Positions 53,005-61,519 of a stretch of 64,000 nt of DNA are shown here, piece after piece. Location of the stretch: positions 248,001-312,000 of the forward strand of contig CBDBMT010000002.1 in assembly GCA_965207585.1 (NCBI GenBank). The letters are read 5' to 3'. The notes below the pieces were generated by a model. It saw nothing but the letters and a program-made list of their open reading frames with translations. It did not search any database and was not told the origin of the DNA. The stretch's first letter is position 1, and each line of letters starts with the position of its first letter. Source of the DNA: Bin87 sp965207585 (GTDB taxonomy: Bacteria > Chloroflexota > Dehalococcoidia > Lucifugimonadales > UBA3495). The translations under genes and the position numbers were made by a program.

Positions 53005-53301
53005 TTACCTCCTCGGTCGGTAGATTACGGTCACGTCTTCGTCTATCAGCAGGGCCAGGCCGCCCGGGACCCGGACCGCGAGGCGCACCAGGGACAGCAT
53101 GGCCCCGGCATTGGGTTCACCGTCCTCCTTGCGCCAGCGGAACAGCTGGCGGGGGTCCACCCCCAGGGCGTCGGCCATTCCCTCCCAGTTGAGGCCGGTC
53201 AGTTCCTTGAGGGCCACCAGCTTCCGGGGGAAGTCCTCGGGCATCATGGCGAAGCCCGGCGGGAACAGCCGACAGCCGGAGCAATCCTGATCTCTACTCA
53301 T
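53005..53301 (-). CDS. Small HTH protein of a tandem family, copy A (98 aa)
   Basis: Begins with a C-S-G-C pair, then PEDFPRKLVALKELTGLNWE, GMADALGVDPRQLFRWRKED (HTH) and RLAVRVPGGLALLIDEDV. Its start overlaps the 53294 stop. It is closely similar in layout to 59155-59538 in the second element. Confidence 0.7.
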   Translation of the reverse strand: MSRDQDCSGCRLFPPGFAMMPEDFPRKLVALKELTGLNWEGMADALGVDPRQLFRWRKEDGEPNAGAMLSLVRLAVRVPGGLALLIDEDVTVIYRPRR

Positions 53302-53536
53302 CGGTTTCCTCCAGAATGAACAAGTCCTCGAATTGGTTGACGCCCAGCACTTCCATCAGGCGGCGGCGGGTCTCGCCGGAGGCGTAGCGCCGGCCGTTGA
53401 ACAGGTCGGAGACGAAGCCGGGGGACCGCCCGATGAGCCGGGCCAGGTCGTTCTGGCTCATGTTGAGCACGTTGAGCCGCTCCCAGGCCTTGTCCGGGTC
53501 CAGGCGGGCGCGAAAGGCGAATTTCCTGCTCTTCAC
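53294..53536 (-). CDS. XRE-type HTH protein (80 aa)
   Basis: DPDKAWERLNVLNMSQNDLA, RLIGRSPGFVSDLFNGRRYA, then a C-terminal F-E-D-L-F segment. The whole protein aligns with the C-terminal domain of the replication-relaxation fusion at 59525-61519. It is a single-domain DNA-binding protein, coupled to copy A. Confidence 0.75.
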   Translation of the reverse strand: MKSRKFAFRARLDPDKAWERLNVLNMSQNDLARLIGRSPGFVSDLFNGRRYASGETRRRLMEVLGVNQFEDLFILEETDE

Positions 53537-53715
53537 GCCGCGTCCTCCGGTCCCCTGGCGTTTCCAACCCCTTCGCCGCCGCCGGCGGCGTCAACGGGCT
53601 GGGGGTAGAGTTCGGGGTGGGCCTGGTAGTGGCGGGCGATGATGCGGGCCAGGATGCGCAGACCTTCGATGCGCTGGCGCTCCTGGTCCTCGGTGAGTCT
53701 TCGCTTTCTGGTCAA
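53533..53715 (-). CDS. Hypothetical helical protein (60 aa)
   Basis: A charged helix (LTEDQERQRIEGLRILARII) and a Gly-rich tail; its stop overlaps the next ATG. First gene of the leftward HTH operon, divergent from the repressor at 53967. Confidence 0.5.
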   Translation of the reverse strand: MTRKRRLTEDQERQRIEGLRILARIIARHYQAHPELYPQPVDAAGGGEGVGNARGPEDAA

Positions 53716-53877
53716 GGTTCATTCTCTCTATGGGCACCGGCGTGACTTCCGGGGGTAGCCCGGAAGGGGCCGGTGGGTTATACTCGGCCTGGATATTAGA
53801 AAATTCGTTCTGTACTGGTGAGTGTAGCAACCGCATATCGGCGTGGGCAATGGATGAAACGTCTTTCCACTGCCTTT

Positions 53878-53906
53878 TTGACAAAGTGTTCACTATGATG
53901 TAACAA
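53878..53906 (+). promoter_or_regulatory. Candidate promoter of the repressor gene
   Basis: TTGACA (53878-53883), 17 bases, then TAACAA (53901-53906), in the AT-rich stretch between divergent operons. The T-G-T-T...A-A-C-A ends around 53888-53906 form a weak inverted repeat that an XRE repressor could bind. Confidence 0.4.
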
Positions 53907-53966
53907 TCAACCCGCAGAAAGACAACTACTGTTCGGGTCGGGAAGCCGGCAAGCGGGGTGGCGAGC

Positions 53967-54410
53967 ATGAACCAATACGACGACAGCATGGAACCGGAAG
54001 ACCTGCGGGAAGACGCTCAGGGCTATGAAGGCTACGAGGACATCGGCGCCCTGCTCAAGCGGCTGCGGGGCCGGGTCAGCCTGCGGGAGGTGACCCGGCG
54101 CACGGGCGTGTCCGCTTCCTACCTGTCCCAGATCGAGAGGGGAGTGAGCCAGCCCGGCGCCAACGTGGTCCGCAAGCTGGCCGAGCTTTACAACGTGGAC
54201 GCCCAGGAGTTGCTGAAGCGAGCCGGCCACGGGCCGCAACCCGGTCCCTACACCGACGAGGCGATGGACGTGGAGCGGGCCTACCGCTTCGTGCTGGACG
54301 ACCCGGCCTTCCGGGTGGGCACCCGGCCCGACGGCCCTATGACGGTCAACGCCAAGCGGTTCATCGTGGAGATGTACGAGAAGTTCACCGGCAAGAGGTT
54401 GCTGGAATGA
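53967..54410 (+). CDS. XRE family transcriptional repressor (147 aa)
   Basis: A classical HTH: LKRLRGRVSLREVTRRTGVS, then SYLSQIERGVSQPGANVVRK. The C-terminal half is acidic and unassigned. The ATG at 53967 is preferred over a GTG at 53958. Its stop overlaps the following metallopeptidase-like gene, the usual repressor/ImmA pairing of integrative elements. Confidence 0.85.
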   Translation: MNQYDDSMEPEDLREDAQGYEGYEDIGALLKRLRGRVSLREVTRRTGVSASYLSQIERGVSQPGANVVRKLAELYNVDAQELLKRAGHGPQPGPYTDEAMDVERAYRFVLDDPAFRVGTRPDGPMTVNAKRFIVEMYEKFTGKRLLE

Positions 54411-55351
54411 TGGAGAACACCCTGGGCGGCTTCTGCCGCATCCTGCTGGACGACGACCCATGCCCCCAAGCCCTGGACCTGGAGCAATTGGCCGCCCGTT
54501 TCGTGGAGTACTTCCAGTTGTCGGCCCGCCCCACCCTGGAGGAATTGACCGCCCTGGCGGAGCGGGCCGGGTTCGGCACGGTACAGGACGGGAAGATGGA
54601 CGGGCTGAAGGGCGCTCACATCGGCCAACCCGGGGGCGAGTACCACATCTATCACCGGGATGACCTGTGGGAGGGTTCCAAGGCCCACACGGTGCTCCAT
54701 GAAATGTACGAGATCACCCTGGAGCGGATGGACGAAATCCACTCGCCGGGAATGCCGGTCCCCTCCTGGCCCAACCCCGTGATCTGCCAGCAGGCGGAAC
54801 GCTTCGCGGCGGCGGCGCTGATGCAGCCGGACATCTTCCTGCCCTACGCTCAGGCCAGCGGGCTGGACGTGACGACCCTCCACGATGTCTTCGGCTGCGC
54901 CTACGCGTCGGCGGCCCTGCGGCTGGCCGAGGTGGTGCGGGACCCGCCCCTACTGGTGGTCCTGTACGAGCGAGAGGAGCGGGGCGACCCGGCGGGCTGG
55001 ACCGGGCCCGCCGTACTGCGGGCCAGGGTGGTGAAGCGGACAGCGGGTTTCGCGGCGCGCCGGTCCTGGCTGTTGAACGGACGGCGGGGAGGGATGCCCC
55101 ACAAGGACAAGGCCCTGCCCGCCGGTTCCCTGGCGGAGCGAGCGGCCCACAGCGGCGAGATGGAGTTTGCCGAGGCGGACGGGCTGGCAGTGGCTGCCAG
55201 GCCCGTCTTCTGGAAGAGGCGCCTGGCGAAGGTGATAGTTGTCGCCGTTCCCTGGGAACACTACGGCGTACTGGAACCGCAGTTGGGCCGTCAATGTCAA
55301 AGACGGCCCTATCCCGGGTTCAGCCAGAGGGCGGTGGCCGCCGCGCCTTGA
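54407..55351 (+). CDS. ImmA/IrrE-like metallopeptidase homologue (314 aa)
   Basis: Gene order and the helix HTVLHEMYEITLERM suggest the ImmA/IrrE family, whose members cleave a partner XRE repressor on stress. The zinc motif reads H-E-M-Y-E, lacking the second His of HExxH. AERFAAAALMQPDIF fits the family's next segment. The C-terminal 100 residues are unassigned. Confidence 0.65.
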   Translation: MMENTLGGFCRILLDDDPCPQALDLEQLAARFVEYFQLSARPTLEELTALAERAGFGTVQDGKMDGLKGAHIGQPGGEYHIYHRDDLWEGSKAHTVLHEMYEITLERMDEIHSPGMPVPSWPNPVICQQAERFAAAALMQPDIFLPYAQASGLDVTTLHDVFGCAYASAALRLAEVVRDPPLLVVLYEREERGDPAGWTGPAVLRARVVKRTAGFAARRSWLLNGRRGGMPHKDKALPAGSLAERAAHSGEMEFAEADGLAVAARPVFWKRRLAKVIVVAVPWEHYGVLEPQLGRQCQRRPYPGFSQRAVAAAP

Positions 55352-55423
55352 CGGGGCGGGCCGGATGTCCGATAATCAAGTGTAAGACAAGTCATTACAG
55401 CAACCGACAAAAAAAGAGACACC

Positions 55424-55651
55424 ATGCCGCCACGCAGAAAGACCATCACCTTCTCCCTGCCCCCGGAGATGTTCGAGCAGGTGGATGCCGTGAGGCGGGA
55501 GGAGGGCCGCGACATGAGCGAACTGGTGCGCGAAGCCCTGCGGTTGTACATGGAAGAACGGGAGTTGCGACGACAGGCGCGCCTGGAACGGCTGCGCTCC
55601 CGTCAGGCTGACCAGTCAGACGATAATGATGGAGGACAGAGCAATGAGTAA
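55424..55651 (+). CDS. Ribbon-helix-helix (CopG-like) protein (75 aa)
   Basis: ITFSLPPEMFEQVDAVRREE, then MSELVREALRLYMEE is a standard ribbon-helix-helix DNA-binding fold. The tail is basic then acidic. It overlaps the recombinase start, so it may regulate that gene. Confidence 0.8.
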   Translation: MPPRRKTITFSLPPEMFEQVDAVRREEGRDMSELVREALRLYMEERELRRQARLERLRSRQADQSDDNDGGQSNE

Positions 55652-56423
55652 GAATACCGACCTGACCCCGGCAGCACTCTACGCCCGCGTTTCCAGCGAC
55701 CGCCAGGACGTTGACCTGTCCGTGGCCGCCCAGCTTCGGGCGCTCCACGACTACGCCGACAAGAACGGCTACCTGGTGGTCCGCGAGTACATCGACGAGG
55801 CCGAGAGCGGACGGATCGCCGACCGCCCCCAGTTCCGCAGGATGCTGGACGAGGCAGCCAAGCCCGAAGCCCCTTTTCACGAGATTCTGGTCTGGAAATT
55901 TTCGAGGTTCACCCGCAAGCGCGAGCACGCCGTGGCCTTCAAGTCCATGCTCCGCAGGAAAGGCGTCCGCGTCGTCTCCATCACCGAGCACGCCGACGAC
56001 ACCCCCACCGGCAAGCTCATGGAGGCCATCATCGAGTCCGTGGATGAGTTCTACTCGGAGAATTTAGCGCAGGAAGTGACGCGGGGAATGCGCGAGGCCG
56101 CCTCTAGGGGCTTTTGGATGACCACCTACGCCCCCTACGGCTACCGGCGGCTCTACGTCCAGGACGGCGCCAAGAAGCGCCCCCGCCTGGAACTCAACCC
56201 GCCCCACGACGCCGTGGTACGCCGTATCTTCGACCTCACCCTCCAGGGCAAGACCACCCTGGACATCCTCAAGACCCTCAACGCCGAGGGCATTCCCTCC
56301 TCTCACGGAAACCGGTGGACCAAGACCGTCATCCACAAGATCCTCGTCAACGAAGCCTACACCGGCACCCTGATACCGGAGGCGCAATCGACTCCAAATC
56401 GTCCGTTGGTATCGCCAGCGTGA
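55644..56423 (+). pseudogene. Large serine recombinase truncated at its C-terminus
   Basis: The resolvase domain is complete (ALYARVSSDRQDVDLSVAAQ with catalytic Ser; VWKFSRFTRKREH) and the recombinase domain follows to NEAYTGTLIP. The sequence then loses similarity and stops; the zinc ribbon and coiled coil are missing. The break coincides with the 3' end of the oppositely oriented recombinase, so the gene was probably split by that element's integration. GGAGG precedes the ATG at 55644. Confidence 0.8.
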
Positions 56424-57951
56424 ACGTGAGGTTGTTTTCGCGGTTGATGGTCACCTCGTCCAGCAGCAGCCGCAGCACCTCCCGCCGCTTCTCTTGAGGC
56501 AAATCGTCCAACTCATTGCCCATCAACTCCGCCCACTGCAACACCCGCTCCGCCAGTTCCACCTGCCCCGCCTGAGCCGACTCCCTGGCCCGGCAGTCGT
56601 CCAGCTTCCGGCGGGCGCTCTCCAACCTCTCCGTGATGAACCTCCTCTGGTGGTCCAACTGGGCCTCGGTGATCTTCCCTGACACGTAGAGCCGGATGGC
56701 CCGGTCCTCCTCCAGCTGAACCTTCTCCAGCTCTTTCTCCGCATTGCGGATTTCTTCACTCAGTCCATCCTCCTCCTTCTCTCCCAACGACTCTAGGCCG
56801 GCCACGATCAGGGCGGGGTTGGCCAGCACGTTCTTGACCTCCGTCCACACCAACTCCTCCAGCCGCTCCGCCCGGATCATGGTGTGCTCCCGGCAGCCGG
56901 TCTGGAAGTGCTGCACGCCGTAGCACTTGTAGTATCGGCGGGGAACTTCCAGGTCGTACTTGTACACCTTGTCCCCGTGCTTCACCGTCCGTTTCCTGGT
57001 GGCCATGCAGCCCATCAGCATCCCGCACTCGGTGCAGCGCACCAGGTGTTGCAACAGGTAGAATATCTTGGTGTTGCGTCCCGAGTAGGTCTTGCGCTTG
57101 GTCCGCATCTCCTGGCACCTATCCCAGGTCTCCGCGTCGATGATGGGCGGGAAGGGAACGGCGATCCAGTTCTCGGGGTCCTGGTCGTAGACCTTGACGC
57201 CGTCCTCGGTGGAGACGTAGCGGGCTCTGCCGTACCACCAGGTGCCCTTGTAGGTCTCGTTGGTCAGGATGCGGTGAATCTGGCCGTCCCACCACCGCTT
57301 GCCCGCCCGGCCCAGGGGCGCGTCCTCGGCGGTCAGCCGGTGGCGAATGACCGTGGCTCCTAATCCCTCTTCAACGCACCATTGGTAAATGCGGCGTACC
57401 ACCTCGGCCTCCTCCTCCACGATCTCCGGCCGGCCGTCCTCGCCGACGCGGTAGCCGTAGGGGACGTTGCTGACCGGAATGCGCCCCGCCTTGGCGGCGC
57501 CCCGCTTGCCCATGGATGCCCGTTCGCGGAAGCTGTCCAGTTCCAGCTTGCCGATGGCGGCCATCAGGCCGAAGGTCTTCATGTCGATGGAGTCCATCAC
57601 CGCCTCCAGCTTGATATGGCTGGCTTCGATGACCTCCATCAGGGCGGCGGCGGGGTACATCCCCCGGCTGAGCCGGTCGGACTTCCAGCAGACGATGACG
57701 TCGAAGCGGCCCCGTTTGGCGTCGTTGAGCATCTTCTGGAACTGGCTGCGCTTTTTGGACCAGCCCTGGCCCACCTCCTGGTAGCGGGCGACGATGGTCA
57801 GGCCCCGCTGTTCGCAGTAGGCTTCCATCTCGCTGATCTGTTCGGCTATGGAGGTCTTGTCCTCTCCGTCCTGGCTCTTGTCGGAGACCCGGGCGTAGAT
57901 GGCGGCCCGGTTGCCCTCGGACTTCTGCTTCTTCACTTTGGTTCCCGGCAT
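56347..57951 (-). CDS. Large serine recombinase/integrase (534 aa)
   Basis: The start at 57951 is the methionine before KVKKQKSEGNR. The resolvase domain has AIYARVSDKSQDGEDKTSIA and CWKSDRLSRG, followed by the recombinase domain, a zinc ribbon (CTECGMLMG, then YYKC and the CREHTM region), a coiled coil (EIRNAEKELEKVQLEED) and a C-terminal tail. It is full length and all expected parts are present. It sits at the left edge of the second element and is probably its integrase. Confidence 0.93.
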   Translation of the reverse strand: MPGTKVKKQKSEGNRAAIYARVSDKSQDGEDKTSIAEQISEMEAYCEQRGLTIVARYQEVGQGWSKKRSQFQKMLNDAKRGRFDVIVCWKSDRLSRGMYPAAALMEVIEASHIKLEAVMDSIDMKTFGLMAAIGKLELDSFRERASMGKRGAAKAGRIPVSNVPYGYRVGEDGRPEIVEEEAEVVRRIYQWCVEEGLGATVIRHRLTAEDAPLGRAGKRWWDGQIHRILTNETYKGTWWYGRARYVSTEDGVKVYDQDPENWIAVPFPPIIDAETWDRCQEMRTKRKTYSGRNTKIFYLLQHLVRCTECGMLMGCMATRKRTVKHGDKVYKYDLEVPRRYYKCYGVQHFQTGCREHTMIRAERLEELVWTEVKNVLANPALIVAGLESLGEKEEDGLSEEIRNAEKELEKVQLEEDRAIRLYVSGKITEAQLDHQRRFITERLESARRKLDDCRARESAQAGQVELAERVLQWAELMGNELDDLPQEKRREVLRLLLDEVTINRENNLTFTLAIPTDDLESIAPPVSGCRCRLR

Positions 57952-58257
57952 GGTCGCCTCCTGTTGGTTCGCATCGGCTGAAAATGGAACAGACCCGCCC
58001 CTGCCGGGAGCGGGTCCGCAAGTAGTACAATGCCGCCGCGTCACCTGTTCCCGCAGGTGGGGCCACGGCCCGGGGTGTTCCACCACCGCCGGGCCAACCT
58101 CTAGGGCTGATGATACTCCTGCGGCGGACCGGCGTCAAAGGCCAGCGGGATTGGGAAATTGGAAACTCGCTCTTGATGCTCGCGTTCCTTAAGCGTTCCC
58201 GGTTTGCGAGCAGGCGGGCCGTGCGGCGGCCGCTGGGGCTCAGGGTGTTCAGCGGGT
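57952..58257. other. Promoter region of the integrase
   Basis: About 300 bases upstream of the integrase with no supported gene. GACCCGC/GCGGGTC form an inverted repeat around 57990-58015 that could be an operator. Confidence 0.35.
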
Positions 58258-58467
58258 CTATGCCTGGTCGAAATCCCGCCTGGAGATTCCCAGGTCCCTG
58301 CGGATCTCGTGCAGGGTGCCGGTTGCCAGGTCCCGGTTGCCGTGCCTGGGGATGATGGTCTGACGGCCGTTTGCCGGGTTGCGCCATACTTCATGGGAAC
58401 CTTGCCCTTGCCGCATAAAGACGCACTCCAGCCGCTCCAGTTTCCGGCGCAGTTCACGGTAGGTCAT
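58258..58467 (-). CDS. hicA: HicA-type mRNA interferase toxin (69 aa)
   Basis: Starts MTYRELRRKLERL; the double-stranded RNA-binding-like fold has the catalytic His in QGSHEVWRNP and the typical PRHGNRDLATGTLHEI. The ATG overlaps the hicB stop, so toxin follows antitoxin. Confidence 0.85.
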   Translation of the reverse strand: MTYRELRRKLERLECVFMRQGQGSHEVWRNPANGRQTIIPRHGNRDLATGTLHEIRRDLGISRRDFDQA

Positions 58468-58709
58468 GCGGTTACCGTGAAGATCCCCTTGGTCCTCTTG
58501 CTCCGAGTCGTAGCGGGCGGTAAGGGTTCCGCTCTTTCCTTCTGGAGTTGGAGGAGGATTCTGGCGTTTCCCCACAGTGCCTCAAGGGTTTCCTCGGGGG
58601 TGTCACCCCAGGCCCGGCAGCCTTGCAGGGCCGGAATTTCGGCCCGATACATCCAACCGTGGCTCTCCTCGGGTTCGTGAAGAATGAATTCAAACTGATA
58701 GAGTTCCAT
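58464..58709 (-). CDS. hicB: HicB-type antitoxin (81 aa)
   Basis: WMYRAEIPALQGCRAWGDTPEETLEALW is the HicB partial RNase H-like fold, which binds and blocks HicA. The C-terminus is short and basic, with no separate HTH. The ATG is at 58709. Confidence 0.85.
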   Translation of the reverse strand: MELYQFEFILHEPEESHGWMYRAEIPALQGCRAWGDTPEETLEALWGNARILLQLQKERAEPLPPATTRSKRTKGIFTVTA

Positions 58710-58849
58710 CTCTTCCCTCCAACTCTCCGTAGGACGCCGCTGGGTTCATGTGTCTCTCGTTTCTCCCACATTGTCCTCTCCCTGACGATGATAAATCAAC
58801 CCAATGGTCCGGTCTCCGCAGCGTTGACGGGCAGGGTCTGTTAGACCGG

Positions 58850-59077
58850 TCACTCCGCTCCCCGGTCCTCGTCATCGGCTGACTGACCGCCGGCAAGACG
58901 GTCCTGTTTCTCCTCAACCTGGTCCCGTTGGGCGAAGTGGGCGGCCAGGATGGTGAACAGGCGGCGCAGGCGGTCCTGGGCGTCGGGGGCGGGCTTGAAC
59001 TCCACGCCCACGAAGCGCAGTTCCGATTCTCCACCGGCTGTCTTGCTCTTTCCGCTGTATTTCTTGGCGTCGCTCAT
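58850..59077 (-). CDS. Hypothetical protein (75 aa)
   Basis: Starts MSDAKKYSG. A short beta segment (LRFVGVEFKPAPDAQDRLRR) leads into LFTILAAHF and an acidic tail. No family is recognised. It lies between hicB and the HTH gene in the same direction. Confidence 0.5.
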   Translation of the reverse strand: MSDAKKYSGKSKTAGGESELRFVGVEFKPAPDAQDRLRRLFTILAAHFAQRDQVEEKQDRLAGGQSADDEDRGAE

Positions 59078-59154
59078 AGCTTGCAATAGGGTCTGGCGCT
59101 TGGGTTGCCGGCGCGGTCGAGGGAGGCGGGCGCCGGCCTGGGTTGGGTCAGGAT

Positions 59155-59538
59155 TTAGGCTTCGCCTTCCTCCTGCTCCTGGTCATCCCGCTCCTCGTCC
59201 TCCGTGTCCTGGTCCTCGTCGCCGGTTACGTCCGGTTCAGGGAACAGGCCCAGGAGGATGTCGATGCCGCCGGGAATCCCGCTGGCGAAGTGGAACAGGG
59301 AGAGGATGGAACCCCCTCGGGGCTCCGCGCCCTTGCCCCAGAGGCGGACCCGCTTGCGGTCCACCCCCAGGGCCACGGCCAGGCCGCTCCAGCTGAGGCC
59401 GCTGGCCTCCTTGACGCGGTTCAGCCGTCCCGGGAAGTACCGGAGCAGCCGGTCGACGTCCTGGGGCAGGTCGGGGTCGTCGTCCCGGTCCTCGGGCCGG
59501 AGCCCGTCGAACTCCGGGTCGTCGTTAGGGTTGGTCAT
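59155..59538 (-). CDS. HTH protein of the same family as 52101-53301 (127 aa)
   Basis: RYFPGRLNRVKEASGLSWSG, LAVALGVDRKRVRLWGKGAE, then FASGIPGGIDILLGLFPEPD, flanked by very acidic ends. Its ATG overlaps the stop of the replication-relaxation fusion, mirroring the coupling of 53005 to 53294. Confidence 0.75.
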   Translation of the reverse strand: MTNPNDDPEFDGLRPEDRDDDPDLPQDVDRLLRYFPGRLNRVKEASGLSWSGLAVALGVDRKRVRLWGKGAEPRGGSILSLFHFASGIPGGIDILLGLFPEPDVTGDEDQDTEDEERDDQEQEEGEA

Positions 59539-61519
59539 CGGTCACCTCCAGTGTGAAAAGCTGGTTGAAGTCGCTGACGCCGAGGGCCTTCAGCATCCGT
59601 TTCTGGATGCGTCCCGAAGGCGCCCGACCTCCGTTGACCAGCAGGGAGACGTGGGCGGAACTGACTCCCATTTCCCTGGCGAGCCAGTTCTGGGAGCGGT
59701 CCAGCTGGGACAGCCGCTCCCAGAGGGCCGCCGCGTCGAGCCGGACCACGGTCCGCCCCCCACGCCCCCGGGCGCCTCTCGGCCGGCTCCTATGTTGCAA
59801 GGGCGTGGCGGTTCCCCTCCTATCGGGAAAAGAACGGGGTCCTTCCAGTTGCCCTGCCCCGCGTTCCTTTACGTGGCCCTCCGCCGGCGCGGACAACAGG
59901 CTGACCGGCTCCCACCGGCCCGGCGTCCGCCAGGCCGGGCCCAGCGGTCCCCGGGACTGTACGGCGGCCCTATCCGAGACCCACAGGGGCAGGCTGACGC
60001 CGGCGCGGTCCATCAGTTCCTCCGCCAGCCGCAGGAAGTGGCCGGCAGCCAGGTCGTCGTCGAAGACCACCAGGACGGCGGGCGGGACGCCGTGGTCATC
60101 GGCAGGCCTCTGGGTGGAGTAGTAGCGCAGGTAGGGAGCCAGGCGGTCTGCCATGGTCCCGGGCCGCACGGCGCGGCGCTCCCACTCCAGGAAGAAGGCC
60201 CATGGTTCGGAGTAGTCCGGGCCCCGCCGCAGCAGGCCGAAGGCGTCGGGATGCACCGAGCGCGGGCCGTCGCGGTGCCGGAAGTGGCGGGAGGCCCGGT
60301 GGGGCGGGTCCAGTTGCAGGACCTCCCAGTCCAGGCAGCGGGCCTGCGCCGCCAGGCTGGCGACGAAGCCGTGGACGGCGGCGGTGTGATCCAGGTTGCG
60401 CAGCAACTGCCGGCTCCTGCCGCCGGAGACGTTGCGCCAATGGAGGGGCCTGCCTTCGTCCACGGGAGCGACGCTGGACCCCTTCCAGGCGGCGGCCACC
60501 GATGCCCGGTCGCGGCGGGCCAGCGCCGCCAGCCCCGGGTCGGTGAGCGCCATCCGCCCTCCGGCCTCCGGCGGCCTGGCCAGCAGGCCGCGAGTTTCCA
60601 GGGAGACGACGACCTGGGAGGCGCGGGGTTCCGACACGCCCAGCAGGGCGGCCAGCTCCCGGCGCGACAGCCAGGGCCAGTCGGCGGCCAGGTCCAGGGC
60701 CCGCTTTTCGGCGGGCGCCAGCAGCGGGGTGAAGGCGCTGTGGTAGTTGTCGCCGGGCAGGGCGAGGCGCGACGGCGGCGTCTCCTCGAACAGCGCGCCT
60801 CCGGCGGGCAACCTCCCCAGGGCATGGCGCAAGCCCAGGAAGGCGTTGGCAGCCGGCGGTCGCCAGATTCGGCGGTCCGGGCCGGCCAGGGCCACGTCTT
60901 CTTCCAGGGCCAGCAGGACGTTGAGCGGAGTTTGGGCCAGCAGGCGCCCGGCGTGCCGGAGGCGAGTCTCGTCGGGAACGATCACCAGGACCAGGCCGGG
61001 CCGGGGGCCGTCGGCCAGCCGCCGGAGCCGCTTGCCGAAGCCGGTACGGCCGGCGGTCCGTCCCTGGCGAAGTACGCCCAGGGTGCGGCCATCGGGCAGG
61101 GTGACGGCGGCGTCCAGCGGGGCAGCCCGGTACCAGCGGAAGCGGACGGGAAATGCCGGCTCGGACACCGCCGAGGCCAGGCGGTATATGACCGCCGCGC
61201 CGTCCAGCCGCTCCAGCAGCAGGCGCAGCCAGGAATGGGAGACCGGACGAGTTCTCAGCAGACGGTCCATGGAATCGCCGGTGGCCTCGGCCAGGCAACG
61301 CAGTCCGTCGGCGGTGAGATGGTAGCGGCGGGTGCGGGGGATGATGGGAGTGGCGTGGGGCACCGAGGCGACGAGTCCCCGTTGCTCCAGCCTGGCCGCG
61401 TTCCGGTACACGGTACCCTTGGACCAGCCGGTTACGGCGGCCAGTTCCAGCCGGTCCAGGAAGGGCATCTCCGCCATTGCGCCCAGCAGTTCCCTTTCAC
61501 ATGAGGAGGCGCGGCTCAC
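59525..61519 (-). CDS. Replication-relaxation-like protein fused to an XRE domain (664 aa)
   Basis: Starts at a GTG that overlaps the upstream stop as GTGA, with GGGAGG before it. The N-terminus is a winged helix (MPFLDRLELAAVTGWSKGTVYRNAARLEQRG), followed by a region like the plasmid replication-relaxation family, then a second wHTH (LSRRELAALLGVSEPRASQV) and a similar downstream domain. The last about 75 residues are an XRE HTH like the 53294 protein. The longer frame reaching 62626 overlaps the ATPase gene and is not used. Confidence 0.75.
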   Translation of the reverse strand: MSRASSCERELLGAMAEMPFLDRLELAAVTGWSKGTVYRNAARLEQRGLVASVPHATPIIPRTRRYHLTADGLRCLAEATGDSMDRLLRTRPVSHSWLRLLLERLDGAAVIYRLASAVSEPAFPVRFRWYRAAPLDAAVTLPDGRTLGVLRQGRTAGRTGFGKRLRRLADGPRPGLVLVIVPDETRLRHAGRLLAQTPLNVLLALEEDVALAGPDRRIWRPPAANAFLGLRHALGRLPAGGALFEETPPSRLALPGDNYHSAFTPLLAPAEKRALDLAADWPWLSRRELAALLGVSEPRASQVVVSLETRGLLARPPEAGGRMALTDPGLAALARRDRASVAAAWKGSSVAPVDEGRPLHWRNVSGGRSRQLLRNLDHTAAVHGFVASLAAQARCLDWEVLQLDPPHRASRHFRHRDGPRSVHPDAFGLLRRGPDYSEPWAFFLEWERRAVRPGTMADRLAPYLRYYSTQRPADDHGVPPAVLVVFDDDLAAGHFLRLAEELMDRAGVSLPLWVSDRAAVQSRGPLGPAWRTPGRWEPVSLLSAPAEGHVKERGAGQLEGPRSFPDRRGTATPLQHRSRPRGARGRGGRTVVRLDAAALWERLSQLDRSQNWLAREMGVSSAHVSLLVNGGRAPSGRIQKRMLKALGVSDFNQLFTLEVTDDQP

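Noticed and set aside
59204..61504. A 766-codon plus-strand frame at the right end
   Set aside because: Antisense shadow of the HTH and replication-relaxation genes; Gly/Gln/Pro-rich with no domain.
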